64,000 nt of DNA from Symsagittifera roscoffensis (taxonomy: Eukaryota; Xenacoelomorpha; Acoela; Convolutidae). Both the position numbers and the translations under genes were made by a program. The stretch covers positions 41,371,797-41,435,796 of the forward strand of contig NC_087071.1 of NCBI RefSeq assembly GCF_963678635.1, in the 5' to 3' direction. Under the pieces are notes generated by a model, which saw only the letters and a list, made by a program, of their open reading frames with translations, was not told the DNA's origin and made no database searches. Of the stretch, positions 21,639 to 33,189 are shown one piece after another (positions within the stretch are counted from its first letter, which is position 1; each line of letters starts with the position of its first letter).

Positions 21639-21711
21639 CGACAACGGTGGGATTCGAACCCGAAATCTCCTGATTCGAAGTCAGACGCCTTATCCGTTAG
21701 TCTATTCGGAC
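21639..21711 (-). tRNA. tRNA-Arg(TCG)-like sequence, degenerate
   Basis: The 73-base minus-strand sequence has a good anticodon arm (TCTGA-CTTCGAA-TCAGG, anticodon TCG), a D-loop-like GACTAACGGATAAGGC and a perfect B-box GGTTCGAATCC. A run of five T follows the 3' end at once, a Pol III terminator. The acceptor stem pairs badly (GTCCGAA against CGTTGTC), the outer T-stem pairs are mismatched and one D-stem pair is lost. It is therefore probably not a working tRNA but keeps the internal Pol III promoter. It lies inside the nested transposon, so it is likely a captured tRNA or SINE-like piece. Confidence 0.7.
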
Positions 21712-21928
21712 TTCCTGGAAGCTTAATATTCGCTGTATTTCTTCTACTGAATATGTTCAATGTTTTAGACATACACAACAAATATACTGTCAGGATCTTT
21801 ATTGTCAGTCTCTACAAAATAACAAAAATAATCGATTGTAAGATCGCACACCAACCCCCCCCCCCCCCACCTCTTACTAGAGTTGACGTCCCCCCTCACC
21901 TCTTACTAGAGTTAGATGTACGTTGAGG

Positions 21929-22080
21929 GGGGGGGGGGGGGGGGGGGTACGTTGAGGGGGGGTACGTTGGGGGGGGGGGGGGGTACGTTGGATGTTGCAT
22001 ACGTTGAGGGGGTACGTTGGCGGGGGGGGGGGGAGGGAGTACGTTGGGGGGGGGGGGGGGTATGTTGGGGCGGGGGGGAG
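21929..22080 (+). repeat. Poly-G / TACGTTG minisatellite
   Basis: Runs of 5 to about 20 G alternate with TACGTTG (seven or so times), with one variant TACGTTGGATGTTGCA. The G-runs could form quadruplex structures on the plus strand, and C-runs at 21040-21050 and 21856-21867 lie nearby. The proline-rich minus-strand frame is an artefact of this repeat. Confidence 0.85.
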
Positions 22081-24109
22081 TCTGGGACCTCGACACGGGA
22101 AGACCGCTCAAAAACCGCTCAAATCTTGCTAGAAAAACCGTTCAAAAATCACCGCAAGAAATGAGCGGTTTTTGAGCGGTTTTTTAAGCAAGATTTGAGC
22201 GGTTTGAGCGGTTTTTCCAAAAAAACCGCCCAAACCGCCCAAACCGCTCAAACCGCTCAAATCTTGCTGGAAAACCGCTCAAACCGCTCAAATCTTGAGC
22301 GGTTTTTGAGCGGGATCTCGACCCGGGCAAACTTTTAATTTTTGGAAAAATTTTTTAATGGTGTTTATTTTAAATTTTTACATTTTCAAATTATCAGACA
22401 TTGATCAAGGCATATATAAACAGCCCATACAAAGAAAATAGAAATTTTCAGCGTTTTTGAAAAAAAAATTAAGTCAAAAGAAAATATAAGCCAACATTAT
22501 CGTATCCAGGACTACGTTATGCACACAAAAAATTAAATTTTGCATGCAAAACTTTTTTTCGAAAAATGTTTGTTTGCGTACGAAACTTGATTTGCGGTTG
22601 AAAAAAAAACGTTCAGCGTTTTTGAAAAAAAAATTAAGTGAAAAGAAAATAAAAGCCAATTTTATCGTATCCAGGACTACGTTATGCACACAAAATATTA
22701 AATTTTGCATGCAAAAAAAAAATTTCGAAAAATGTTTGTTTGCGTACGAAATTCGATTTGCGGTTGAAAAAAAAACAAAAATTTTTGGGCCAAATTTTCA
22801 GAATTACTTGAAAAAGCTTTTTGTGTCGCCATCAAAAAAATGTGCCAGTCATACAATTTTTTTATATGGGAATTGTATGATAAGCATTTTTTTCAAAGAA
22901 ACGAAAACCTCGGTTTTTACCAGACTGTTTTATTAGAATCAAACAGCCACAGAAATAAGTTTATATCTTTTTTCAACCATTTTTAGAAATTGTTTGAAAA
23001 TTGTATGACAAGCAATTTTCCACACATTTGATGTATGGAATTGTATGATAAGCATTTTCGGTGCATGGAGGTCAACCCGGGGACCCATGTAGTAGACTAA
23101 AACACCGGTCGTCCCGCAGGGGGTCCAACCACAGTGTGAGGTACCGTGGGAAAGATTTGAACGATTTTGTTCTGCGGGATGAATCGCCACGCATAAATAA
23201 TTCGTGTTGCACTCTCAGCGTTATCAATAAACTTTGCAAAGCGCGCATAGTTTAGTCCAGAGCACGGCCAATTTGGCAGTTTTCAAATCTTCAGAGCTTG
23301 ACAAAAAAGGAGGTAAAATAGATTTTAATTTTGAGCCCAAAAAGTCGACATCTTTGATGAAGTATAAAAAAACTCTTAATGAAAAACTATGATTTCGATC
23401 GGCGGAATATGACTGTATAAAAAAACCACACCGATCATAAATATTCCGTTTGTTTCGTAGGTCGGGACACTACGCTTCCTGTAACTAATTTCAAACGAAT
23501 TTTACATGACAATTGGTATCGAAAACGCGAAAGGCATCGCAAGTTAATTGTACCTTTAAAACGCAAAAGACATTGCTTGGCATTTTTCTGTTATTTCGAT
23601 TCTGCCTGTAAGGTTTCAGCCTAGTGTCCAATTACTGCACTCGCCAATTTGCTTTCAAAATTTTTTTCAATTTAATTGAACTCAGCAACATTGTTTATGG
23701 AATCCATATCCTTACCAATTTAGCCAAAATTGACTTTCGTGACATTGCTACTTTATTTGTGGAGAGAATATAAGATGCATCCCTATCTTTTTAAAAACAA
23801 ACTGCAGCAGATCATTATGCACTCTTCTATTTATTCTTTCATTTATTCTTTCTATTTATGTACTCTTCTGTATCTTTTTTCATGACCAGCAAAAGTTCGG
23901 GAAAAATTCAAAACATTTGGTTTAATGTTGTATCTATTTCTCGAAAAAGGCTTGTTCCTCTATACACACTCTCTGCACTTCTTCATTTCCGGCAAAATAA
24001 TTAAACACCAAACGCTGAGAATTGTGATGGGCAAAGGTTGACGCGCCAAATTAAATCTGCGTGAACAAAATTAGTAGACTTAGAGCTTAAACTGATTACG
24101 ATGGTTTAC

Positions 24110-24222
24110 ACACATTTCACTTTTGTCGAAATGATCAAAGAAAATGAAAGAACAAAAGAAGAACAAAGAGAGCGGAATCCGCATAAAAATCACAAAACAC
24201 AAAGTTTGGCTTCGTTATCAAA
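24110..24222 (-). repeat. Partial copy of the 200-bp GGCCAAACT MITE
   Basis: Read on the minus strand, ACGAAGCCAAACTTTGTG, then TTTTTATGCGGATTCCGCT and TTTGTTCTTCTTTTGTTC follow the order seen in the copies at 51919 and 52846. It lies at the 5' end of the lectin intron. The far half is missing. Confidence 0.6.
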
Positions 24223-24296
24223 ATTTTTCTGTTTCTGAAAACAACAAAATAGGGCCGGTTTTCTAAACTAAACCCAAACTAAAGCGATGTACTTAC

Positions 24297-24435
24297 AGTT
24301 TTTTGCAGTCTTTGACAGCCTCATAAAAGTTGTCATAACCCTGCTGATTAGTTTTGTTTAGTGGCAGCGGCCTGTAGCACTTATTCGTTTTCAAACTCCA
24401 GGCAGTTCTCTGGAATCCTTCTGGACACGCTGGAT
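24297..24435 (-). CDS. C-type lectin domain gene, first visible exon (139 bp)
   Basis: On the minus strand a TTTTTAG acceptor precedes 24435 and a GTAAGT donor follows 24297. The reading is PACPEGFQRTAW, then NKCYRPLP, then FYEAVKDCKKL. CPEGF and CY pairs plus the Cys of the first helix are the standard opening of a long-form C-type lectin domain. The exon ends after two bases of a Leu codon, which the exon at 16834 completes. The incoming intron is phase 1, so at least one earlier exon, presumably with a signal peptide, lies further right on the minus strand; I could not place it. This is the only host gene I can identify with some confidence. Confidence 0.8.
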
Positions 24436-27400
24436 CTAAAAACGATTCTTTTTTACAATGGAAAGAATTAACGTTCCTTTCCTAAACTAGTGGGGCTTAA
24501 GCGTTCAAAAAACGAAAATCTCAGAATAGTGAATTTCAACTTTTGTGAAAAAAGAGAACAGATCTTTCATATTTACTTTCATTCTAGCCCAGACTGAGCA
24601 TACGTGAAAATTATTAAAACAGTTTCAGTATTCATCATGATAATTGTTCAACATGATAATTGATTATATGTTACCAAAATAGACCAAAAAACCCATTGTA
24701 AATGATTTTACTCTTTTTTCTTCTTACTTGTAGAGCCCAAATGTCCAGACGGTGGCGTTATTCGGTACACGCCGTAACTAAGAGCGATGGACTAGGTCAA
24801 CTTTTTCGTGTCTAAGAATTGCATTTATGTTAAATTTTTATGATTGGTTATTGCTTCAATGCAGAGTTTGTCTGATCTATTTTTCTGAGATTATGAAAAG
24901 ACGTTTCCTTCCAGACTCCCGGAAACGTAACTAAACGCAAGAACATGACTCGTGCCTTAGCAATTTAATCCCAGGACAATCGCCCTTTTTTCGTGATGCT
25001 AGGTTGGGACTACGGGCTGGCAAACCCTTTAGCTTTGTGTGTATGTGCCAACAATTTAAAAAAAAGTTGACAAAGTGATCAGGTTATTAGTTTAAGTTCA
25101 AGAATGATTATAAGATTATTGATTTTTAGGCTTTTGGCATTGGTTAAACCTTTTTAAATTTCTATACCGACTGAAAATGTCTGGAAAATTAGGCCATATT
25201 AGTCAAAGGCCGTCTAAATGTTTGCGGGTTTTTGAAGTTTATTGAACTATTGCTTGCTTTTGGTTCATTTTAGAATGATTCATTGAAAATATTGGCAAGG
25301 CCATTTCATTTTAGTTTGGGACGATTCTTTGAAATTATTTGCAAGGTAATTTCTCTTCAAAACTTACGCGAATTAAGTAGCGCGATATTGTCTGGCTTCA
25401 AATGGCAAAAATTTTTCTCGTTTAATTCTTTGATGTTTACCGAAATCCCCTTTGAAATAAGTTTTATTTTCATTTTGGATTTTCATTTTGGAATTTATAG
25501 AAATGGTTTTAATTTGTAGTGTAGTTAAATTGCTATGGCAACAAAAAGTAGGGAGTGAAATTGTAGGGTGTTAAAATGTTTAGAGTTAAAAAAGGGGGAA
25601 CCGAACACACGAAATTAATTCATATCTGAAAGCACAACTGAAATTCAAACATTTTGATTTTCGTTTTTCAAATGAAAATATCATCTAATAGCGAACTATT
25701 CTTTTTCACACTTATTTTGTTCGAAATTAATCAATGTGTTTCCGCAACGAAAATCTAAGTTCAACCTTTCACTTGGAACTTGATAGCCAGTCTCAGAATT
25801 CTAGAATCAGCCAATAAACTAGATTCACAATAAGTTACAGTTTTACTATTTCAAGACTTTTTTTTTAAAAAAAAGGTTTGAATATTTTCCTTAAAAACTC
25901 GGAGTATTTTTTAGTTTTGAATCAAATTTATACTTTAAAAGTCCATAGAAATCCACAAGAATTCATGCAGAATTCTTTCCATTATAAGCCGTTTTATTTT
26001 AAAAAAAAATGAACTATAGTCAATTTGTTTTATCTTCGAAATCAAACTGAAAAATTGTGTAATCGAAATCCTTCTCGTTTTATAATATATTTTATTTATT
26101 GACCAAAAATCCCTTGAAATCGAAAAAATCCATTATAAATTGAAACATTTTTGGGTCCATTTACTCTTTGTTTTAAAACTATTTTCTCACAAATATGTTT
26201 GGACACTAAGCATGGTCCAATGAGGCGGATTTTTTAAACAATAAACTCAAAAATTTTCAGCATAATCCGGACAAACCGAATTGATTTCTCTGGATGAATT
26301 GCACAACAGTTAAGCTTAAGCAACAAATGCATTCAAAAATCAAAAAAAAGTTTGGTTCAAAGCTTGATTTTCAGTTTTTTTCCACCTCTGACTATCTAAG
26401 CTGAAAGTCAAAACTTCATTACAACATTTGCGAAAAAAAGATCAGAGTATTTGATTTTTTTTTGTTCTAACTCAGAATTTTGGTTTTGAGGTCTTTGATT
26501 TTAAGGCCAGTTCAAGCTTCAATTTTGAAGCCAAAATTTCCACAAAACTTCAAAAAAACCTTGTTTATAATTAGTTAACAAACTTGAGTTATTTTTTAAG
26601 CACAAGGAGCCAAGCACTCTTTCTTCCAAGCACTCAAGGAGCCAAGCACAAGGAGCCAGTAGTTTTTCTTTGTTAGTTACCCCGCCCACGTAGATTGAAA
26701 ATTAGGTGATTTTTTTTTCATATTTACAAGAACCGTCATTGGATATTTGAAAAAGTCTTTCAATCTATCTAACCGAAATTCAGGATAGTAATTCGATTAG
26801 CAGGAATGAACTCTCGAAAACAAACTGGTTCTTTAATTGCACAGAGGGAAGATTGAAAAAAAAATTCGGAATAATCCTAATACACAGTTCCTTCTATTCA
26901 TTTTGTGAAGTGGTAAGGAAACTGATAAGAAAATCAAAACTAAAAAAACATAAAACTTGGGAAACAAAGTGATCCAGAAATCGAAAAACCAAAACTTGTT
27001 TCAAAGTTTGCCGTGTACAAAGCTTTATCAATCAATCATTAGTTTTTTTTGGAAATTTTGCAACAGTTATAAATGTTTATAATGATCAAAGTTTTCAATA
27101 TACGATTTTTAATCAAATACACTTGCCATAGCTTCTTAATAGCCCGAATTTCCCCTGTGTTAAGATAATATATAAACTTTCTGTGCATTGAAATTGGAAA
27201 TAGAAATTCAATGAAATAAGATAGGAAATAGAAACTGTTATGTATTAAGATACTCTGTTTCAGTATCATGGCATGAAAATAGTAAGAAAAATTAATTTGA
27301 TTTAATCTTAATAGATTTACCAAGTTTTCATCACTTCCTATGTAATTCTTCAAAATTTTTGGTAAATTACACACAGAGTGTAAAATTATAATTAAATGGC

Positions 27401-28445
27401 ATAATTGGTATCATTTTAACAGAGTGGAACAATTTTTTTAATGATTTTTGAAGAACTGGGTAATTTTTTCAGTTTTCTCTCAATGCTGAATCCTGGCTCA
27501 AACGTAAGGAAAACGTCCGATTACACGGAAAAATCGAAAAAAAACCTTCATATTAGACTCGATAATTGGACGAATTTTCCGCCTTACTTCTTTAATATAT
27601 AGTTGATTTGCTTTCTGTCCAAACAAATTAAAAAAAAACTAAATTCATCAATTCAAATGATTGATTAAGTTCATGGAAGTTTCTTTACACTAATTTAAAG
27701 ATTAGGTGTTACCTGTTCCAAAATGGGTTTAAGACTTTTGGATCATTTTACTCTGAAAGTCTTACGACAATTTGAACTCGATTGTAGCTTGCGTTGATTT
27801 TTCCGTCAGTTATATTCTTTGAACAAAAACAAAAGATCAATTTATTGAAAAATTTCTTTTTGTACATTAGATTGTTACGTTATGTTTGCTGAAGTCTGTG
27901 ATTTTTGACAAAACTTGATATTTAAAAAACAGACTGTCAGAAAAAGTTTTACAGGTTATCACTTAATTTTTTTTGTGTGCGCGTGTGTATTCTGAGTCAA
28001 TTTCATTATGCAAATCTCTCGATTTCATTCAGTGACGGCATGTCAAAAAAGATCGAACTTAAAAATTTTAAGATAAACAAGGAAATTGGAAATTTAGGAT
28101 ATCCTAAATATTTAGTGCGCGATTTCCTTTTTTTAAATGATCAAAATAGTGGATAAAAGTAATTGAAATCTGTTTGACTGTTTGATGAAATCGAATACCT
28201 TGACAAACTAATTTTAATGTGAAAAAAATCATATGGATTTCGTCTTATTTTAGTTGCTGAAAAAACAAGTACACCAATCACAACTAAATTTTACTAAATT
28301 TCATAAATTTTAAATTCTATTTGGAAATGCGCATTATTTGCAAATTCAACCATTTTTTCTTGATTTGTTCATTTTGTATCATTTTTTTAAACCTTTCTGG
28401 AATACTGCCTTCCACACGACAGGAATTGTTCTTGATTTACAAAAC
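24436..28445. other. No gene seen
   Basis: AT-rich and full of stops. A short motif, AAGGAGCCAAGCAC, recurs three or four times at about 26600-26660. A strong pyrimidine-rich acceptor-like site (TTCTTCTTACTTGTAG) ends at 24735 on the plus strand, but the sequence after it stays open only briefly. Earlier exons of the lectin gene could be hidden here. Confidence 0.4.
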
Positions 28446-28703
28446 CTACAAATGAGGTAGAGGTGAGCTAGAAGTGATGTCCAAAATTGGAACAAACCCA
28501 ATGTGTTCAGCATCGTGAATAATAGTCTTTCTGATAACCCAGACTTCTCCTCCTCTATATTGACCTAGATAGACTTGCTGGGGTTTTTCATTTGTACAAA
28601 TTTGTTTGTGATGATTTTTTTGGAGAGTGGACTGATTAAGCCTCAATCCTTGTAGGGCTTTTGTGACCCAGCATACATTCCAACTCTTGTTTTTTTTTTT
28701 CAA
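28446..28703 (-). CDS. Possible exon or small gene, unrecognised
   Basis: The 85-codon minus-strand frame contains QVYLGQYRGGEVWVIRKTII and HDAEHIGFVPILDITSS, a balanced, protein-like composition unlike the Lys/Phe/Asn-rich noise around it. No clear pyrimidine tract precedes it and the ATG lies in an A-run, so the start is unsure. I recognise no domain. It lies on the same strand as the lectin exons and upstream of them, so it might be an exon of the same or another host gene. Confidence 0.25.
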   Translation of the reverse strand: MKKKNKSWNVCWVTKALQGLRLNQSTLQKNHHKQICTNEKPQQVYLGQYRGGEVWVIRKTIIHDAEHIGFVPILDITSSSPLPHL

Positions 28704-31700
28704 AAATTTTAATGTAAGTGAATATTGGTTAATTGCTTGAATAGAAATTTGAATAGAAAAGCAATTCGATTTGATGGAGGGAAATCAATTGATTCGACGG
28801 ATGAAATAAAGTTGAAGAAGTCTGTAAGATTCTTCTTGATTGCCCCACAAGAAAGTACGATGAATAATGTAAAACTTAGACAACATTTTCCAACTATGAA
28901 AATTGCGCAGGCGTTGCTTCTACTAAAGCAATCCACAATTTTCTGTAAAAGTCATTCTTCCAAATGGCAGCAATTTTTTGATCAGATTAAAATAAAAAAT
29001 CGGTTTTTTCCGTTTCCAGTGTCTTTTACGAAAAACACATGATAACCCAAGATCAATTAATCAAGATAGTAGCCCATTCTACCCACAATTCTTACTGCTT
29101 TTGCTTGATTGCAATTTCCATTTGGTTTTGATAGTAACAATTCTCAGTCAAATTTCTCAGAGCTTAGATGTAAGTTTGTTTATTTTGAAGAAGTTGAGTG
29201 TTTTTGCGCTTTGTACAGAGAAAGATTCAAGTAAAATACTGTATAATCAAATGGAGGTTTTTTCAATCAGCTTAGAGGGGCAGTTGAACATAACTTACAT
29301 AAAAATGAGTCTCAAAGACTCTAGTATTGCAAATTAACGACTAGATCGGAAAAAGAGTTCAAAAAGTTGAAACCTAAAAAGTTAAATCATGTTTCTTGAA
29401 AATTTTTGTTTGTTTTTTCAATGGTCACGGTTCATAGTGGTTATTAAAAACATGTTTTCATTAAAAACATCTCAACCTATTTCATGTGTTTCGTTTCAAG
29501 TTTGCAGTGGGATCCGTAGAAACTTGAAACTTTTCATGGGAAAAATTAATGCAAAATGAGAAAAAAGAGTTTTTTATTTTAAAACACTGAGACAAGTGAA
29601 TGTATACAAAGACAGTAGAATTATGTTATATACAATTTAATAAATTGTTCGAGTTCTTCGCATTTTCATCTCCATGTGCCAAACCATGTTTTTTTTCAGC
29701 AGAGATTTTTTGTTCTGTTGAATCAAAGAGTTTTGTTTCTCCTATTTTTATCTTGATTTGTTTCACTTTTTACAATCAAGAAGGTGAAATTTACTTGGAC
29801 TGAAACCAAACTTAGGATTTTTATAGAAGATGTAATGTTTCTTTGAATATAATTATTTGTAGTAAATGCTCTCTTGGAAGCTAATCAAAATTTATTCCGT
29901 ATCCCAGATCCGTATTTTCATCGTTTTTGTTTTCAATAGGTTTCTATGAAAAACCGCGTTCTTTTCTCAATGATGTCTTGAAAATTGAAAACAGTTTTCT
30001 GTTTTCTTTGATTCTTTAACCCTCGAGTTCTCAGAAAAATCTAAGATGGTTTGCTCACAAGAGCAAGAGAATTTTTTAAATTTGCTGATTTTGTTAGATT
30101 CAACATCATTTTTGAACTGAATGCAGTAACTCACTAGTTATATTTTGATTGGGTTCATTTTTGTAGGCAGATTTCCCACTCCTCTGAAAACTTTGTCCGT
30201 TCTCAAAAATGAACTGAACTAAAGTTTCAAATAAGCTGAAATCACTCGCCGTACTTTTTTGCCAGCTAAAATCTCAGTATAATTGCTGCGATTTCAAAAA
30301 GTCAAAGTTAATAAAATTCTAAAAACATTTTTTCCATATCCATCAATTTTATAACAGGAATTACACTCTTTTCTCCGGAAATCAGATTGGCTGAATGGTG
30401 AGTGTTCCTGATAAAGTTTAAACGTTTCTGAATATTTCTAGTAGATTAAGAACTTGTGAATTTTTTTTCTAAAACTATAGAAGAATCTAGAAGCATTGTA
30501 TAGTGTTCAGAATATTCTAGAGAATTCATCATGTGAAATTATAGTTTTTTTTTTTAAATTTTAGTTCATTTTTACCGTTTTTTAGACACATTAAGCAAAA
30601 AAGTTTTATACTTATGCAAAAAGGAACTAACTATTTTCTAACTAAAAACTTGCATCCGCTCAAACTCTTAGTTCTACTTTTAAGAGAAATCAAAAATTTC
30701 GAACCTCGAAATTTTATTCTAATTTGCTGCATTTATTTGACTGTTTTATACAATGTTATGGCTTTAAAAAGCAAAAAAAAAGAAAAAAGTTATGTCAAAA
30801 CACAAAAATAATCAACTAAATCATGAAAATTTAAATACAGGGTGCGAATTTTTTTTTTTCAAAAAAATGACAAGATGGTAAATTTTTTTTTGTTTTGCCA
30901 GTAGCTAAACTCATAACAGTTTTCATTACAAAATAATTTTTTAACATTATTTTTTTTTAAAAATTATTAGCAAAATGCAAAAACTTTTTTCAGCGTTCAT
31001 AGCAACAAACGAAAGCCGTTGTATTTTTTCAAGAACTTGTAAAATATAATTCAATTTTTTATCAAGATGCTAAAAATTGTCTTTTTTTTCTTTTTTTCAT
31101 TTTTTGATAGGAGGTGAAAACTATCAATCTAGCAAGAGTTTTATCTAAAATTTGTGCAGAAAGGAACAAGTTTCCTAATTTCTCTTGGTTGAATTTTTTT
31201 GCTTGTTATTTTTTTGATTATTGTATTTATTCAACGAACCTCATAATTTGAAAATAATTGTAAAAAGAAATTGTGTATAAGAAAAAAATTAAAATCAAAC
31301 AACAATTAGTTAAGCAAAAAAGAAAACGGCTGTCGAGTAGCAGAAGACTACTTGAGGTTATTTTTTGAGCTTGAACGCAGAGCTGCTCATATTTCCATCG
31401 CTAGTGGTTGCTGTGGTTGGATTTTTTGAGAAGTTATTCCTTCTCAGAAGCCCTTATCGTCAATTGTGTTGGGGTTCTCACAGGATCCCGCTTCTTCCAA
31501 AAAAAGATCAACTCATATACTGGTTACACAAAAAATGTGAGTCACGAGCCTCAGATAGTACATTTTAGCATGCTCAGCAATTTATGTCATCAACTGCATC
31601 GTTTCAACTTGTTTCTCAGTGATGGAGAGTTGCAGTTGTTGATATTTGTCGAAGTTTTTTCTCAATTGTGATGAAAAGAATTGGGTTACCATTTCTATTC

Positions 31701-33189
31701 AAAATTACACCAGAAACTGTTCATCGCACTTGGATTTTTTATAAACCAGGACAAATTCTACCGTGTACGAAAAGTTGCTGATTTGCACTGAAAGTTTATT
31801 TCGTGTAATAGATTGATTTTAAAGAAAAAGAAGGAGTAAAGACCACAAAATCAATGCTCTAGATGTGAGAGAGAAGGTCGTTGACAGAAGCTCAGTTGAA
31901 AATAAGTTGATTTTTAATAAAGAGTTGGGGCTACTCTCATTTCAAGTGTGTGGATGTTGCAACCAGAATATTTGGTCTGTATTTGTGTCCGATCAGAATT
32001 CAGTTTCCTTTCGAGAATTTTTTTCAATAAGTACGTGTCCAATCAGAATTAAACTTCCAAAATAGGGAAATTTTTCACATTGTCGCTTTCAATTATAAAA
32101 CATTTATCTACATTATTAGTTTAGGTTGTAATTCCCAAAGTTATTTACTTTATAAGCAATTGGAACGTCCCAAAAAAATCTGACTGTTATACGTAATAAA
32201 CGCTTAGAAAAACAAGGATCAATCTGCAAGCTCTTTCATCGTTTTAATCATGTTTCTTTTGTATATTCTTTGAGAAACCGCTGATATTCGGTAAAATGAT
32301 TAAATTTTTCAATTTTGATGTGAAATTATTAAGATAGTTCGAAGCTGATACAGTTTTCAAAACAAATCTCTGCAAAATTTTTACCAATTCTCATCAAATA
32401 GAAATCTCATCATTTGAGTTTTGCAAAAGACTTTAAAGAAATGAAGGAACGGAGTTTTTGACAGGGAGTCTTCACAAATTTAAGTTAATCAGCTGTGAGT
32501 TGAAGTATTTGCTACGCAAAACTTGGATCGAAAAAAAAGGCTTTTCTTGGATAAGTTTCTCTGATGAGACCTTTGCTTAGATGAAAAATGTAAGAGTCAA
32601 GTCTATTTAACCAACAAAAAAACCATCAAAATTGTGCCTACAATCAGCAGAATATGAACTTCCTTAAAGCAAGTCGCAAACACGCTCGTTACAACTAGAT
32701 TAAAGTCGACGAAATTAGTACCGTTTGAGAAAAAGTTAAGAAGCTGCTAATCATTTCAACATTTATTAAGGATTTTCCTACAATTTTGGATTGGGATCAG
32801 AAACAATTCCGATTGAAGATGTATCAGAGAAAAATTGATAGATGAGGTTGTATTTAGAGAAAATCAATTATTTCACGATATCAATAATGAGGATCAAGAT
32901 TTTTCGGGTGGATTAGCTGGCAGAAGTATCAGTAACTAAAATGACACGGTGAAATTTTTACGATACATCAATAATTATATGCAAGTCAATATTATCGACA
33001 AAAAAACTTCAAATGCATCCGGCAAACTGCTGGCGATACTTTTTCTCATAAAGCAGAAAACTTCATTAAACATCCCTTTGTTACAATGACTGAGTCAAAC
33101 ACGTTGATCCCATTTTTTTTTCACGCTACATAAATGGTTGTTTGAAGTAAAAATGGAAGGGTTCGAAAAGGAGTGAACCAAGAAACAAA
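28704..33189. other. No gene seen
   Basis: AT-rich sequence with many short frames, none with a recognisable motif. Weakly protein-like pieces at about 31365-31670 and 31865-32065 (for example SFQVCGCCNQNIW) could be remains of the element whose polymerase follows, but I cannot support them. Confidence 0.4.

Larger units (their letters stand above)
21415..22327. mobile_element. Nested 913-bp transposon with GAGCGG satellite and tRNA-like gene
   Basis: The insertion starts CCCTAGTCGAGAT and ends ATCTCGACCCGGG, inverted repeats matching at 11 of 13 bases. The sequence interrupted is continuous in the sister copy at 54738-55673, which proves insertion. A CA dinucleotide flanks both sides and may be the target duplication. 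Both subterminal regions are built of GAGCGGTTTT repeats in opposite orientations (21455-21625 and 22105-22315), with CAAGATTTGAGCGG recurring. The centre holds a tRNA-Arg-like sequence and a poly-G minisatellite. Confidence 0.75.
21131..23081. mobile_element. CCCGGG-ended repeat element, copy 1, with a nested insertion
   Basis: Ends are CCCGGGATGACC on the left and GGTCAACCCGGG on the right. The other copy at 54738-55673 has perfect CCCGGGTTGACC/GGTCAACCCGGG ends. Inside are many ATACAATT/AATTGTATGA pieces in both orientations. Compared with the other copy, this one contains an insertion at 21415-22327 and a tandem duplication at about 22447-22776 (unit about 163 bp, GTATCCAGGACTACGTTATG in each). 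No transposase is visible, so it is non-autonomous. The 130-codon and 78-codon frames here are products of the repeat, not genes. Confidence 0.8.
16835..24296 (-). other. 7.46-kb intron of the C-type lectin gene
   Basis: Donor GTAAGT (24296-24291, minus strand) and acceptor TTTTAG (ending at 16835) bound it, and the splice is phase 2 with perfect continuation of the domain. The intron holds several mobile repeats listed separately (17842, 19809, 20483, 21131 and 24110). Other short frames in it, such as 17029-17277, are not supported as genes. Confidence 0.7.

Noticed and set aside
21639..21711. A working tRNA-Arg gene
   Set aside because: The acceptor stem and outer T-stem do not pair and one D-stem pair is lost, so I call it degenerate despite the intact B-box and terminator.
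21896..22111. Proline-rich minus-strand open frame
   Set aside because: It is the translation of the poly-G/TACGTTG minisatellite and has no other support.
22474..22936. Open frames of 78-130 codons on both strands
   Set aside because: They lie wholly inside the CCCGGG-ended repeat element and its duplicated block; the same peptides recur at 55204-55527 because the DNA is repeated.
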